Shown here: piece by piece, positions 1 through 8,950 of the stretch
How positions within the stretch are numbered: the stretch's first letter is position 1
Layout of the letters: the number at the start of each line of letters is the position of its first letter
NCBI RefSeq assembly: GCF_046569695.1
Contig: NZ_JBKHUI010000018.1
Span: 1-64,000 of the forward strand
DNA from: Kluyvera sp046569695
GTDB lineage: Bacteria > Pseudomonadota > Gammaproteobacteria > Enterobacterales > Enterobacteriaceae
Direction: 5' to 3'
Length of the DNA: 64,000 nt
Position numbers and translations under genes: made by a program
Notes under the pieces: model-generated
Database searches by the model: none
Seen by the model: only the letters and a program-made list of their open reading frames with translations
What the model was told of the DNA's origin: nothing

Positions 1-3
1 AAG

Positions 4-31
4 AAGCCCATCCTGACGGATGGGCTTTTTT
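4..31 (+). terminator. rRNA-operon type intrinsic terminator
   Basis: A 10-bp perfect GC-rich stem (4-13 with 18-27) and a TGAC loop are followed by a run of T. The sequence and its place before mobB match the terminator after the 5S gene of rrnA in E. coli. The 5S gene itself is outside the window, so the assignment to an rRNA operon is inferred. Confidence 0.8.
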
Positions 32-64
32 GCGTGTGTTGAAAATGAAAGTGCGGTGAACATC

Positions 65-93
65 CCGGGGTCACTGCGTTCGCCCGGGCTACA
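65..93. repeat. REP-like palindrome
   Basis: An inverted CCCGGGG / CCCGGGC palindrome sits between the terminator and the 3' end of mobB. It resembles the GC-rich REP/BIME units found elsewhere in the window. It is short, so confidence is modest. Confidence 0.4.
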
Positions 94-94
94 A

Positions 95-604
95 TTACTC
101 TTCTGTTTCTAACCACGCCACAATAAACGCCACTATCTCCGGCAAATTATTCAAATCCAGCACCGGCACATCAACGTTCAGCGTAATATCGCTGGCCACT
201 GCAATCGTGTGTTCATCGATCGTCAACTCGTTCACCGGGTGCCCGGCATCCTGACGAAATAGCAGGATCTTAGCGACGGCTTCATGCTTAAACCCTTCAA
301 CCAGCACCAGATCCAACTTTGAAGCATCCATCCTACTGACCAGAAACGCTAGATCTAACTCCTCTTCTTCCGGCGTTTCCGTCATCAGCGCCCAGCGTTG
401 CCGGCTGACAACCAGCGTCTGTGCCGCTCCTGCCTTGCGAAGTTCGTAGCTATCCTTCCCCGGCTTATCTACGTCCATATTGTGATGCGTGTGCTTGATA
501 AGCCCTGGACGGATACCCTTTGCACAAAGTTCAGGGATGAGTTTTTTCAGCAGCGTTGTTTTTCCCGTACCGCTCCACGCGGCAATTGCTAACAATGGGA
601 TCAT
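95..604 (-). CDS. mobB: MobB, molybdopterin-guanine dinucleotide adaptor GTPase
   Basis: This 169-residue GTP-binding protein assists MobA in attaching GMP to molybdopterin, giving the MGD cofactor of enzymes such as formate dehydrogenase. The P-loop (SGTGKTT, about residues 11-17) is intact, and the sequence is close to E. coli MobB along its length. The start overlaps the mobA stop in an ATGA junction, so the two are one operon with mobA first. Its product serves the fdoGHI enzyme encoded 25 kb away. Confidence 0.96.
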   Translation of the reverse strand: MIPLLAIAAWSGTGKTTLLKKLIPELCAKGIRPGLIKHTHHNMDVDKPGKDSYELRKAGAAQTLVVSRQRWALMTETPEEEELDLAFLVSRMDASKLDLVLVEGFKHEAVAKILLFRQDAGHPVNELTIDEHTIAVASDITLNVDVPVLDLNNLPEIVAFIVAWLETEE

Positions 605-1185
605 ATTCTTTCCTGATTGAGCGTGAGAACTTCCGGGGTGTTTATATTGCCAAATGCCTCTTTCGTGTCGCTAAAATCGACGAAATGGCCGCCAACCTGT
701 CGCATAAATACCATCACGCGGCGTTCGCCACTGGCAAGATAATCCACAATCTGTGGAGCCAGGCTGCGGTGAGCAAGGGCGACCGCAGGGTGGTCGCGCT
801 CGCCATCATGAACCCATACCACTGGGGCATTTTGGCGCTTTTCTACCAGGCGTTCGACAAGATTGTCGGGGATAAACGGCGTATCGCAGGGGCAAAACAG
901 AAACCAATCGCCGGATGTCTGCTGCATAACCGATAACAGTCCGGCAAGCGGCCCAGGGAAGCCTGACAGGGTATCGGCAATCACCGGAAAGCCGCTCTGT
1001 CTGTAGATATCCAGATTGCGATTCGCGCTAATGACGACCTCGCTCACCTGTGGAAGAAGACAGTCTGCAACGTGCTGCCACAGCGGCTTGCCGTTAAGCA
1101 GCATTAATCCTTTATCCTGCCCACCCATTCTTGAGGCTTTGCCGCCTGCTAACACCACGCCGGTTATCTGGCACTCTGTTTTCAC
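601..1185 (-). CDS. mobA: MobA, molybdenum cofactor guanylyltransferase
   Basis: MobA transfers GMP from GTP to molybdopterin in the cytoplasm, the last common step to the bis-MGD cofactor. The 194 residues equal the E. coli length. The N-terminal nucleotide-binding motif LAGGKASRMGGQDKG (about residues 12-26) is the nucleotidyltransferase signature, and the CDTPF motif near residue 100 carries the metal-binding Asp. It is translationally coupled to mobB. The divergent gene is yihD, across a gap of about 70 bp. Confidence 0.97.
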   Translation of the reverse strand: MKTECQITGVVLAGGKASRMGGQDKGLMLLNGKPLWQHVADCLLPQVSEVVISANRNLDIYRQSGFPVIADTLSGFPGPLAGLLSVMQQTSGDWFLFCPCDTPFIPDNLVERLVEKRQNAPVVWVHDGERDHPAVALAHRSLAPQIVDYLASGERRVMVFMRQVGGHFVDFSDTKEAFGNINTPEVLTLNQERI

Positions 1186-1254
1186 CGCTATCGCCTCTTT
1201 TATTGTGGGGTTTACCCTGCTAACGTGTCTCTATCAAGCGTAAGGAGCACGACC

Positions 1255-1524
1255 ATGAAATGTAAACGTCTGAATGAAGTTATTGAACTCCTCCAGCCAG
1301 CCTGGCAGAAAGAGCCGGAGCTGAATTTACTGCAATTTTTGCAGAAACTGGCGAAGGAGTCAGGCTATGACGGCGAATTGGCTGATTTAACGGACGATAT
1401 TCTGATCTACCATCTGAAAATGCGTGACTCCGCCAAAGATGCGGTTATTCCAGGTATTCAGAAAGATTATGAAGAAGACTTCAAAACCGCGCTGTTGCGC
1501 GCTCGCGGCGTAATAAAAGAGTAA
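1255..1524 (+). CDS. yihD: YihD family protein (DUF1040)
   Basis: This small acidic cytoplasmic protein of 89 residues has no established function. It is nearly identical to E. coli YihD, and its homologues keep the same place between mobA and srkA. I chose the ATG at 1255 because it gives the family length and has an AAGGAG ribosome-binding site at 1242-1247. An upstream in-frame start at 1225 would add ten unconserved residues. Confidence 0.93.
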   Translation: MKCKRLNEVIELLQPAWQKEPELNLLQFLQKLAKESGYDGELADLTDDILIYHLKMRDSAKDAVIPGIQKDYEEDFKTALLRARGVIKE

Positions 1525-1599
1525 AAGGTTGTAAGCAGAGCCACCCAAGGCACTGCGAAATGATATCCTGAATCATTCGTATCGTTATCGGATGTCAGG

Positions 1600-2586
1600 A
1601 TGAACGACAAGGCTTTCACTTTCCAGACTCTCCACCCGGATACCATTATCGATGCTTTATTCGATCAGGGTATCCGGGTGGATTCTGGACTCACCCCTCT
1701 TAACAGCTACGAGAACCGGGTCTATCAGTTTCAGGATGAAGACCGTCGCCGCATGGTGGTGAAATTCTATCGTCCGGAACGCTGGTCGGCGGCGCAGATT
1801 CTGGAAGAGCACCAGTTTGCACTGGAGCTGGTCGAGGACGAGGTTCCGGTTGCCGCACCTATCCTATTTAATGACCAGACGCTGCTGACGCATGAAGGCT
1901 TCTATTTTGCCGTCTTCCCGAGCATGGGTGGCCGCCAGTTCGAATCAGATAACCTGGATCAAATGGAGTGGGTTGGGCGCTATCTTGGGCGCATGCACCA
2001 GACTGGCCGCAAATCGCGCTTTGCCGCGCGTCCATCTATCGGTGTAAAAGAGTATCTGATTGAGCCGCGTGCCCTTTTTGAGCATTCGGTGCTGATCCCC
2101 GCCGGTTTAAAAGACCGTTTCCTGAAAGCGACTGATGGCCTGATTGATGTGGTCATGGGGCTATGGCATGGGCGTTTCGATGCATTACGCTTACACGGCG
2201 ACTGTCATGCAGGGAATATCCTCTGGCGTGATGGTCCGCTGTTTGTCGATCTCGACGATGCACGCAACGGTCCCGCGGTTCAGGATCTCTGGATGTTGCT
2301 TAACGGCTCTCCTGCTGAGAGACGTATGCAGCTTGAAACTATCGTTGAGGCTTACGAAGAATTCAGCAGCTTTAATTCAGACGAATTGGCGCTGATTGAG
2401 CCTTTACGTGCAATGCGGTTGGTTTATTATCTTGCCTGGATTATCAGGCGTTGGGATGACCCTGCATTTCCGAAGAATTTTCCCTGGTTAACCGGGGAAG
2501 ATTTCTGGCATCAGCAGATCGCGACTTTTATTGAGCAGGTGAAGGTTCTGCAGGAACCCCCTCTTCAGTTAACGCCAATGTATTAA
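1600..2586 (+). CDS. srkA: SrkA, stress response kinase A
   Basis: SrkA (YihE) is a Ser/Thr protein kinase of the aminoglycoside-phosphotransferase fold, known to be Cpx-regulated and to counter stress-induced death in E. coli. At 328 residues it equals the family length. The catalytic loop HGDCHAGN (about residues 201-208) and the metal-binding DLDDA about twelve residues later are both intact. dsbA follows after 27 bp, which supports the known srkA-dsbA operon. Both are Cpx-linked, as is the cpx locus at the right end. Confidence 0.96.
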   Translation: MNDKAFTFQTLHPDTIIDALFDQGIRVDSGLTPLNSYENRVYQFQDEDRRRMVVKFYRPERWSAAQILEEHQFALELVEDEVPVAAPILFNDQTLLTHEGFYFAVFPSMGGRQFESDNLDQMEWVGRYLGRMHQTGRKSRFAARPSIGVKEYLIEPRALFEHSVLIPAGLKDRFLKATDGLIDVVMGLWHGRFDALRLHGDCHAGNILWRDGPLFVDLDDARNGPAVQDLWMLLNGSPAERRMQLETIVEAYEEFSSFNSDELALIEPLRAMRLVYYLAWIIRRWDDPAFPKNFPWLTGEDFWHQQIATFIEQVKVLQEPPLQLTPMY

Positions 2587-2613
2587 TTCGACACAGTCAG
2601 GAGAGAGTGAGTT

Positions 2614-3237
2614 ATGAAAAAGGTTTGGCTTGCGCTGGCAGGTATGATTCTGGCATTCAGCGCATCCGCTGCTCAGATTACCGACGGCAAACAATACGTT
2701 ACGATCGATAAGCCGGTTGCGGGTGAGCCGCAGGTGCTGGAGTTCTTCTCCTTCTACTGCCCGCATTGCTATCAGTTTGAGGAAGTTCTGCACGTTTCCG
2801 ACAACGTGAAGAAAAAGCTGCCGGAAGGCACCAAAATGACCAAGTACCACGTTGAGTTCCTGGGCCCATTGGGCAAAGACCTGACTCAGGCGTGGGCGGT
2901 AGCGATGGCGCTGGGCGTAGAAGATCAGATCACCGCACCGATGTTTGAAGCGGTACAGAAAACCCAGTCCGTGCAGAGCGTTGCGGATATCCGCAAAGTC
3001 TTCACCGACGCTGGCGTGAAGGGCGAAGATTACGATGCCGCCTGGAACAGCTTCGTGGTGAAATCTCTGGTCGCACAGCAGGAAAAAGCGGCGGCCGATC
3101 TGCAACTGCAGGGTGTTCCAGCGATGTTTGTTAACGGCAAATATCAGCTGAACCCACAGGGCATGGACACCAGTAACATGGACGTCTTTGTCGCTCAGTA
3201 TGCTGATACCGTAAAACAGCTTGTTGAGAAGAAATAA
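2614..3237 (+). CDS. dsbA: DsbA, periplasmic thiol:disulfide oxidoreductase
   Basis: DsbA introduces disulfide bonds into exported proteins and is reoxidised by DsbB. The sequence has a 19-residue Sec signal peptide (basic MKK, hydrophobic core, ASA cleavage site) and then a thioredoxin fold with the active-site CPHC motif (about residues 49-52). The cis-Pro segment GVPAM occurs near residue 168. The 207 residues differ little from E. coli's 208. A ribosome-binding site GGAGAG precedes the ATG, and a strong terminator follows. Confidence 0.98.
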   Translation: MKKVWLALAGMILAFSASAAQITDGKQYVTIDKPVAGEPQVLEFFSFYCPHCYQFEEVLHVSDNVKKKLPEGTKMTKYHVEFLGPLGKDLTQAWAVAMALGVEDQITAPMFEAVQKTQSVQSVADIRKVFTDAGVKGEDYDAAWNSFVVKSLVAQQEKAAADLQLQGVPAMFVNGKYQLNPQGMDTSNMDVFVAQYADTVKQLVEKK

Positions 3238-3244
3238 AAAAGAA

Positions 3245-3270
3245 AACGCCGGTCAATGACCGGCGTTTTT
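3245..3270 (+). terminator. Bidirectional terminator between dsbA and yihG
   Basis: A perfect 10-bp stem (AACGCCGGTC / GACCGGCGTT) with an AAT loop has T runs on both strands. It can end dsbA rightward and yihG leftward. The yihG stop codon (3253-3255) lies inside the stem-loop. Confidence 0.9.
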
Positions 3271-4161
3271 GTATTCTGCTTTGATGTTTGTAATCTGATG
3301 GTCTTTCTCTTCCCACAGCGCATTCAGCCATAGCTGGAAGCGTCGCTTAAAGTTCTTATCCCCCACGTAATCGCCGTGCATTTCCGGGTCAATGGGACGC
3401 AGATTCACGCGGACCACAATGCGCGTTAGCTTACCGCTGAGCATATCGTAGAACGGCGTCTTATCGTTTTCCGGGTAGCAGAGCGTCACGTCGAGCAGCT
3501 TATCAAACTGAGCACCTAACACGTTCAGCGCCATGGCAATACCGGCGGCTTTTGGCGGCAGCAAGTTTTGATAAGGCGAACGGGTTTGCAGGCACTTTTC
3601 AGGCGTAAAGCGTGAGCCTTCGACAAAGTTGACGATGGTGGTGGGATGCGCACGGAATTTCTCGCACGAGCGACGCGTCGTTTCCACATCTTTACCGCGT
3701 CGTTCTGGGTGACGAATCAAATAGCTGCGGGAATAGCGACGCATAAAGGGCATATCCAGCGCCCAGCATGCCAGTCCCATAAAGGGAACCCAGGCCAGCT
3801 GCTGCTTCAGGAAATACTTATTCATCGGGATATGCTTACGGAAGATCACGCATAGCACCACGATGTCTGCCCAGCTGTGGTGGTTACAAATCAGCAGATA
3901 CCAGTTCTTCTTATTGAGTGTCTCGAGCCCTTCAATATCCCACTTGAGCCAGGGATTGAGATGCAATAGCGCCGCCAGCCCTTCACACCAGCAGTACATC
4001 ATAAAGTTGCAAAATACCGAGACGGAGCGCCAGATTACCGGCACCGGTAAAATCAGTTTAATAATGCCGGCGAGAATAATCGGTATGGAGCACAATATGG
4101 TCAATAATATGGTGAGTGCAATACTGATGGGCAGCGTTATCGCAGCGAGTAATCTCGACAT
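3253..4161 (-). CDS. yihG: YihG, inner-membrane lysophospholipid-type acyltransferase
   Basis: This is a member of the PlsC-like 1-acylglycerol-3-phosphate acyltransferase superfamily. An N-terminal hydrophobic stretch (about residues 8-40) anchors it. The acyltransferase motif NHHSWAD (HX4D) lies near residue 93, and a second motif, FVEGSRFT, near residue 180. In E. coli, YihG is a homologue of PlsC that shapes phospholipid acyl composition. The 302 residues compare with 310 there. It ends inside the dsbA terminator and is convergent with dsbA. Confidence 0.92.
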   Translation of the reverse strand: MSRLLAAITLPISIALTILLTILCSIPIILAGIIKLILPVPVIWRSVSVFCNFMMYCWCEGLAALLHLNPWLKWDIEGLETLNKKNWYLLICNHHSWADIVVLCVIFRKHIPMNKYFLKQQLAWVPFMGLACWALDMPFMRRYSRSYLIRHPERRGKDVETTRRSCEKFRAHPTTIVNFVEGSRFTPEKCLQTRSPYQNLLPPKAAGIAMALNVLGAQFDKLLDVTLCYPENDKTPFYDMLSGKLTRIVVRVNLRPIDPEMHGDYVGDKNFKRRFQLWLNALWEEKDHQITNIKAEYKNAGH

Positions 4162-4557
4162 AGTTTGTTTATTCAGATAGTTAGTTATTTAACGTGCACA
4201 TACAAAAAGGCACAAGGCGCTGATTTTACCAGAAAACGCGCTAAATGACGGTTCTTACCTGAAGAGAAAAATTACCGCTATGTCTATCCACACTGTGTGA
4301 ATTGCCACCAGATCGCTACCATTAACCACGATCAACATATAACATAATGAAAATATTGAATTATTTTGTAGTTAATCATCGATTACATATCATTTGTTAT
4401 TAGTAAAATAAAACTATTCACAAACTTATCCACAATTTGTTTTGCGCGCGATCGCGAGGATCTGCAAATCTTTTCTCGTTATTTTGGCGAAAAACTCATG
4501 TTTTCATGCCGTCTGTGGCATCCTTTACCCATAATCTGATAAACAGGCACGGAAATT
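4162..4557. promoter_or_regulatory. Intergenic yihG-polA region with DnaA boxes
   Basis: This 396-bp AT-rich region carries the divergent promoters of yihG and polA. A consensus DnaA box TTATCCACA lies at 4426-4434. A one-mismatch box CTATCCACA lies at 4284-4292. DnaA binding ahead of polA has been reported in E. coli, so a role in tying polA to replication is plausible. I see no small gene here. Confidence 0.7.
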
Positions 4558-7353
4558 ATGGTTCAGATCCCTGAAAACCCTCTCATCCTCGTTGATGGAT
4601 CTTCTTATCTCTATCGGGCATATCACGCATTCCCACCGCTGACGAACCGTGCGGGAGAGCCGACGGGCGCGATGTACGGCGTGCTGAATATGCTGCGCAG
4701 CCTGATCCTACAGTATCAGCCAACCCATGCTGCCGTGGTGTTTGATGCGAAGGGAAAAACCTTCCGTGACGAATTGTTTGAAGACTACAAATCACATCGC
4801 CCGCCAATGCCGGACGATCTGCGTGCGCAGATTGAACCGCTGCACAACATGGTGAAAGCGATGGGCCTGCCGCTGTTGGCCGTCTCTGGCGTCGAAGCGG
4901 ATGATGTGATCGGTACGCTGGCGCGTGAAGCGGAAAAAGCGGGCCGTCCGGTGCTTATCAGCACCGGGGATAAAGATATGGCGCAGCTCGTCACGCCGGG
5001 TATTACCCTTATCAACACCATGACCAATACCATTCTCGGCCCGGATGAAGTGGTGACCAAGTACGGTGTGCCGCCGGAGCTGATTATTGATTTCCTCGCG
5101 CTGATGGGCGACTCCTCGGATAACATTCCGGGTGTGCCGGGCGTGGGCGAAAAGACTGCTCAGGCGCTGCTGCAAGGGCTGGGTGGCCTGGATACACTCT
5201 ACGGTGAACCGGAAAAAATCGCCGGGCTGACCTTCCGTGGCGCAAAAACCATGGCGGCGAAGCTTGAGCAGAACAAAGATCTGGCCTACCTCTCCTATAA
5301 GCTGGCGACTATTAAAACGGACGTTGAGCTGGAGCTGGGCTGCGAGCAGTTGATTGTTGCGGAGCCTGCGGCCGATGAGCTGCTAACGCTGTTCAAGAAA
5401 TACGAATTTAAGCGTTGGATCACCGACGTTGAGTCCGGCACCTGGATGCAGGCTAAAGGGACGAAACCTGCCGCTAAACTGGCCAGCAAAGCCGTTGACG
5501 TTGAAATTGAGGCTGAAGTCGAAGAGACCGCCGCTACGCTGTCGTCCGAAAACTATGTCACCATCCTCGATGAAACCACGCTGGTCAGCTGGATTGAGAA
5601 GCTGAAGAAAGCGCCTCTGTTTGCTTTCGATACTGAAACCGATAGCCTCGATAACATCTCTGCCAATATGGTGGGTCTGTCGTTTGCGACTGAACCCGGT
5701 ATTGCTGCCTATGTTCCTGTTGCTCATGACTATCTCGATGCCCCAGACCAAATCTCCCGTGAGCGTGCTTTAGCGCTTCTCAAGCCACTGCTGGAAGATG
5801 AAACGCTGTTGAAGGTGGGTCAGAACCTGAAATATGACCGCGGTATTCTTGCCAACTACGGTATCGAACTGCGCGGTATTGCCTACGACACCATGCTGGA
5901 GTCCTACACGCTGGATAGCGTTGCCGGCCGCCATGATATGGACAGCCTCTCTGACCGCTGGTTAAAACACAAAACCATCACGTTCGAAGAGATTGCGGGT
6001 AAAGGTAAAAATCAGCTGACCTTCAACCAGATTGCGCTGGAAGAGGCCGGTCGCTATGCGGCGGAAGATGCCGACGTGACGCTTCAGCTGCATCTGAAGA
6101 TGTGGCCGAAGCTACAGAAGCACGAAGGGCCGCTGCGCATTTTTAATGAGATTGAAATGCCGCTGGTGCCGGTGCTGTCACGCGTCGAACGTAACGGCGT
6201 GAAGATTGACCCTGCCGTGCTGCACGCGCATTCGCTGGAGATTGCCAAGCGCCTGGTAGAGCTGGAGCAGAAAGCTTATGAGATTGCCGGAGAAGAATTT
6301 AACCTCTCCTCGCCGAAGCAGCTGCAGACCATCCTGTTTGAAAAACAGGGCATTAAGCCGCTGAAGAAAACACCGGGCGGCGCGCCGTCTACGTCGGAAG
6401 AGGTGCTGGAAGAGCTGGCGCTCGATTACCCGCTGCCGAAAGTGATTCTGGAGTACCGTGGTCTGGCGAAGCTGAAATCGACCTACACCGATAAGCTACC
6501 GCTGATGATCAACCCGAAAACCGGCCGCGTACACACCTCTTATCACCAGGCAGTGACCGCGACAGGGCGACTCTCTTCTACCGATCCAAACCTGCAGAAC
6601 ATTCCTGTGCGTAACGAGGAAGGGCGTCGTATTCGTCAGGCGTTTATTGCGCCGGAAGATTATCTCATTGTCTCTGCCGACTACTCGCAAATAGAGCTGC
6701 GCATTATGGCGCACCTGTCCCGTGACGAAGGCCTGCTGAACGCGTTTGCTGAAGGTAAGGATATCCACCGTGCCACCGCCGCTGAGGTATTTGGTCTGCC
6801 GCTGGAGAGTGTGAGTGGTGAGCAGCGTCGCAGTGCTAAGGCTATTAACTTCGGCCTGATCTACGGCATGAGCGCCTTTGGCCTGGCTCGCCAGCTTAAT
6901 ATTCCGCGTAAAGAAGCCCAGAAGTATATGGACCTCTACTTTGAGCGTTACCCTGGCGTGCTGGACTATATGGAGCGCACCCGCCAGCAGGCTAAAGAGC
7001 AGGGCTACGTTGCTACGCTCGATGGTCGTCGCCTCTATCTGCCGGACATCAAATCGAGCAACGGCGCTCGCCGTGCAGGTGCTGAACGTGCGGCGATTAA
7101 CGCCCCGATGCAAGGAACCGCTGCCGACATCATCAAACGCGCGATGATTGCGGTGGATGAATGGTTAGAAAGCGAGAAGCCACGCGTTCGTATGATCATG
7201 CAGGTACACGATGAATTGGTCTTTGAAGTGCATAAAGACGATCTGGATGCGGTATCGAAGAAGGTGCATGAGTTAATGGAAAACAGTACGACGCTGGATG
7301 TGCCGTTGCTGGTGGAAGTGGGCAGCGGTGAAAACTGGGATCAAGCTCATTAA
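4558..7353 (+). CDS. polA: DNA polymerase I
   Basis: This 931-residue replication and repair polymerase (E. coli 928) has three parts. They are an N-terminal 5'-3' exonuclease (about 1-320, metal site GDSSDNIPGVPGVGEKTA near 185), a 3'-5' proofreading exonuclease (FDTETD near 360), and a family A polymerase domain. The last shows motif A SADYSQIELR (near 705), the O-helix RRSAKAINFGLIYG (near 758) and motif C QVHDELV (near 883). All catalytic Asp/Glu residues I looked for are present. It is monocistronic and is followed by spf. Confidence 0.98.
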   Translation: MVQIPENPLILVDGSSYLYRAYHAFPPLTNRAGEPTGAMYGVLNMLRSLILQYQPTHAAVVFDAKGKTFRDELFEDYKSHRPPMPDDLRAQIEPLHNMVKAMGLPLLAVSGVEADDVIGTLAREAEKAGRPVLISTGDKDMAQLVTPGITLINTMTNTILGPDEVVTKYGVPPELIIDFLALMGDSSDNIPGVPGVGEKTAQALLQGLGGLDTLYGEPEKIAGLTFRGAKTMAAKLEQNKDLAYLSYKLATIKTDVELELGCEQLIVAEPAADELLTLFKKYEFKRWITDVESGTWMQAKGTKPAAKLASKAVDVEIEAEVEETAATLSSENYVTILDETTLVSWIEKLKKAPLFAFDTETDSLDNISANMVGLSFATEPGIAAYVPVAHDYLDAPDQISRERALALLKPLLEDETLLKVGQNLKYDRGILANYGIELRGIAYDTMLESYTLDSVAGRHDMDSLSDRWLKHKTITFEEIAGKGKNQLTFNQIALEEAGRYAAEDADVTLQLHLKMWPKLQKHEGPLRIFNEIEMPLVPVLSRVERNGVKIDPAVLHAHSLEIAKRLVELEQKAYEIAGEEFNLSSPKQLQTILFEKQGIKPLKKTPGGAPSTSEEVLEELALDYPLPKVILEYRGLAKLKSTYTDKLPLMINPKTGRVHTSYHQAVTATGRLSSTDPNLQNIPVRNEEGRRIRQAFIAPEDYLIVSADYSQIELRIMAHLSRDEGLLNAFAEGKDIHRATAAEVFGLPLESVSGEQRRSAKAINFGLIYGMSAFGLARQLNIPRKEAQKYMDLYFERYPGVLDYMERTRQQAKEQGYVATLDGRRLYLPDIKSSNGARRAGAERAAINAPMQGTAADIIKRAMIAVDEWLESEKPRVRMIMQVHDELVFEVHKDDLDAVSKKVHELMENSTTLDVPLLVEVGSGENWDQAH

Positions 7354-7500
7354 GTATCCGATGAATAACGCTCTTTTTTGTAAGTAAGCAACATAACTTA
7401 TCTAGTTTTGTGATGAACATTAGAATTCGTTATGTAACAAATGAAAAAAAACTACAAAAAATGCTTTCTGAACGAGGTAAAAAAGAGTAGAGTTAATCTC

Positions 7501-7609
7501 GTAGGGTACAGAGGTAAGATGTTCTATCTTTCAGACCTTTTACTTCACGTAATCGGATTTGGCTGAATATTTTAGCCGCCCCAGTCAGTAATGACTGGGG
7601 CGTTTTTTA
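7501..7609 (+). ncRNA. spf: Spot 42 regulatory RNA
   Basis: This is an Hfq-dependent small RNA that represses secondary carbon metabolism genes and is itself repressed by cAMP-CRP. The 109-nt sequence, from GTAGGGTACAG to the terminal stem-loop (CCCCAGTC / GACTGGGG followed by T7), matches E. coli Spot 42 almost base for base. It sits between polA and engB as in other enterics. Given the sugar loci in this window it is a likely cross-regulator of them, but that is inference. Confidence 0.95.
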
Positions 7610-7679
7610 TTGGGCGAAAGAAAATTTTGCGGCGTGATAAAATTGAATGGTATTGCGTTAAATCAGTGGGATAGAGCGA

Positions 7680-7716
7680 GCCCGGAACAGGGCGCTGCGC
7701 GCCGCTATCCGGGATA
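7680..7716. repeat. REP-like palindrome
   Basis: GCCCGGAACAGG... and ...GCTATCCGGG form an imperfect GC-rich inverted repeat between spf and the 3' end of engB. It resembles the other REP units in this window. Confidence 0.5.
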
Positions 7717-7726
7717 AATGCGGGGG

Positions 7727-8362
7727 TTATTCTTCTGCAGCCTCAACTTCTTCCTGCGGCGGAATATCGTTAAACCAGCTATCCAGCTTCTGACGCAGCT
7801 TATCAACACCCTGCTTTTTCAGTGAAGAAAAGGCTTCAACCTGCACGTCGCCATTAAAGGCCAACGCAGCTTCACGAACCTGGTTCAGCTGCGCCTTACG
7901 CGCGCCGCTCGCCAGCTTATCCGCTTTCGTCAGCAGCACCAGTACCGGGATTTCGCTAGCGACGGCCCACTCGATCATCTGCTGGTCAAGGTCCTTCAGC
8001 GGATGGCGAATATCCATCAGCACCACTAATCCTTTCAAACACAGACGTTTCTCCAGGTATTCACCCAGCGCACGCTGCCATTTGATCTTCATCTCTTCCG
8101 GAACCTGCGCATAGCCATAACCCGGCAGGTCGACCAGGCGTTTGCCATCGGCGACTTCAAATAGGTTAATCAGCTGGGTACGCCCCGGCGTTTTTGAAGT
8201 ACGCGCCAGGCTTTTCTGGTTGGTGAGCGTATTCAGGGCGCTGGATTTCCCCGCGTTGGAGCGGCCGGCAAAGGCCACTTCGATTCCGGTATCGGAAGGT
8301 AAGTGGCGGATATCAGGCGCACTGGTGACAAAGTGCGTCTGTTGATAGTTCCAGTTAGTCAA
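7727..8362 (-). CDS. engB: EngB (YihA/YsxC), ribosome biogenesis GTPase
   Basis: This is an essential GTPase of the TrmE-Era-EngA-EngB family needed for 50S subunit assembly. G1 (GRSNAGKSS), G3 (DLPGYG) and G4 (TKAD) are intact. I place the start at the TTG at 8362, which aligns with the E. coli N-terminus (TNxNYQQTHF) and has GGAG nine bases upstream. An in-frame TTG at 8389 would add nine residues, but it lies only about 8 bp from a perfect TATAAT -10 box (8403-8398), leaving almost no leader. The C-terminal tail is acidic and variable. Confidence 0.93.
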   Translation of the reverse strand: MTNWNYQQTHFVTSAPDIRHLPSDTGIEVAFAGRSNAGKSSALNTLTNQKSLARTSKTPGRTQLINLFEVADGKRLVDLPGYGYAQVPEEMKIKWQRALGEYLEKRLCLKGLVVLMDIRHPLKDLDQQMIEWAVASEIPVLVLLTKADKLASGARKAQLNQVREAALAFNGDVQVEAFSSLKKQGVDKLRQKLDSWFNDIPPQEEVEAAEE

Positions 8363-8397
8363 AACGGTCTTCTCCGTTAAATCAGGCAATGCGGGCG

Positions 8398-8403
8398 ATT
8401 ATA
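8398..8403 (-). promoter_or_regulatory. -10 element of the engB promoter
   Basis: A perfect TATAAT (minus strand) lies about 35 bp upstream of the chosen engB start. The -35 is weak. Transcription would begin near 8390, which argues against the TTG at 8389 as translation start. Confidence 0.6.
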
Positions 8404-8636
8404 CCCGATCGGCAAAAAAAGACTGGTTTTCCTCTTCGTGCATTGACTGTAAGACGATGCCCTTTCGTTTGTAAGACATTTGCCATTATCTCTATGCGAA
8501 ATTTAGGAAAAAACGGGGGCGACATAATATTCAAATCATTTGAAATCATATAGTTAATTTCGGGCAATATTCTGATTTGTCCATTTTTCACCGTTTCGTT
8601 GCTTGTTAGTTTAGCCCAACACTGTAAAGTAGCACC

Positions 8637-8883
8637 CATCGGTAAGGGCGCCGGAAGGAATTTAGACTCAGGATGAGCGGTCAGGAGCGCCAGGAGGCGA
8701 AGACCAAAGGAATCAGCCAGGAAGGCAACGTCTGGAGACGTTAAACACGGATAGGGACAATAACAGGGACTGTTATAGAGCTAACGGATAAACAGGGCGC
8801 GTTGAAAGCCAACATGGAATGTAGAACCCGTAAAGGGTTGTGAGTCAGGAAAAAGGCGACAGATTACTCTGTCGCCTTTTTTC
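8637..8883 (+). ncRNA. csrC: CsrC, CsrA-sequestering small RNA
   Basis: This non-coding RNA binds many copies of CsrA through GGA motifs in hairpin loops and relieves Csr control of carbon storage and motility. About 14 GGA triplets occur in 245 nt, many as CAGGA or AAGGA. The 3' end is an intrinsic terminator (GGCGACAG / CTGTCGCC then T6, 8855-8883) as in E. coli. The synteny between engB and yihI is conserved. The 5' end is an estimate from the TAAAGT -10-like box near 8624. Confidence 0.88.
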
Positions 8884-8950
8884 TTTGTTTGCTTTCTGCT
8901 AGATTCCGGCTCAATTCTATACTGAATAAAACGGCTTAAAGACAGACATC

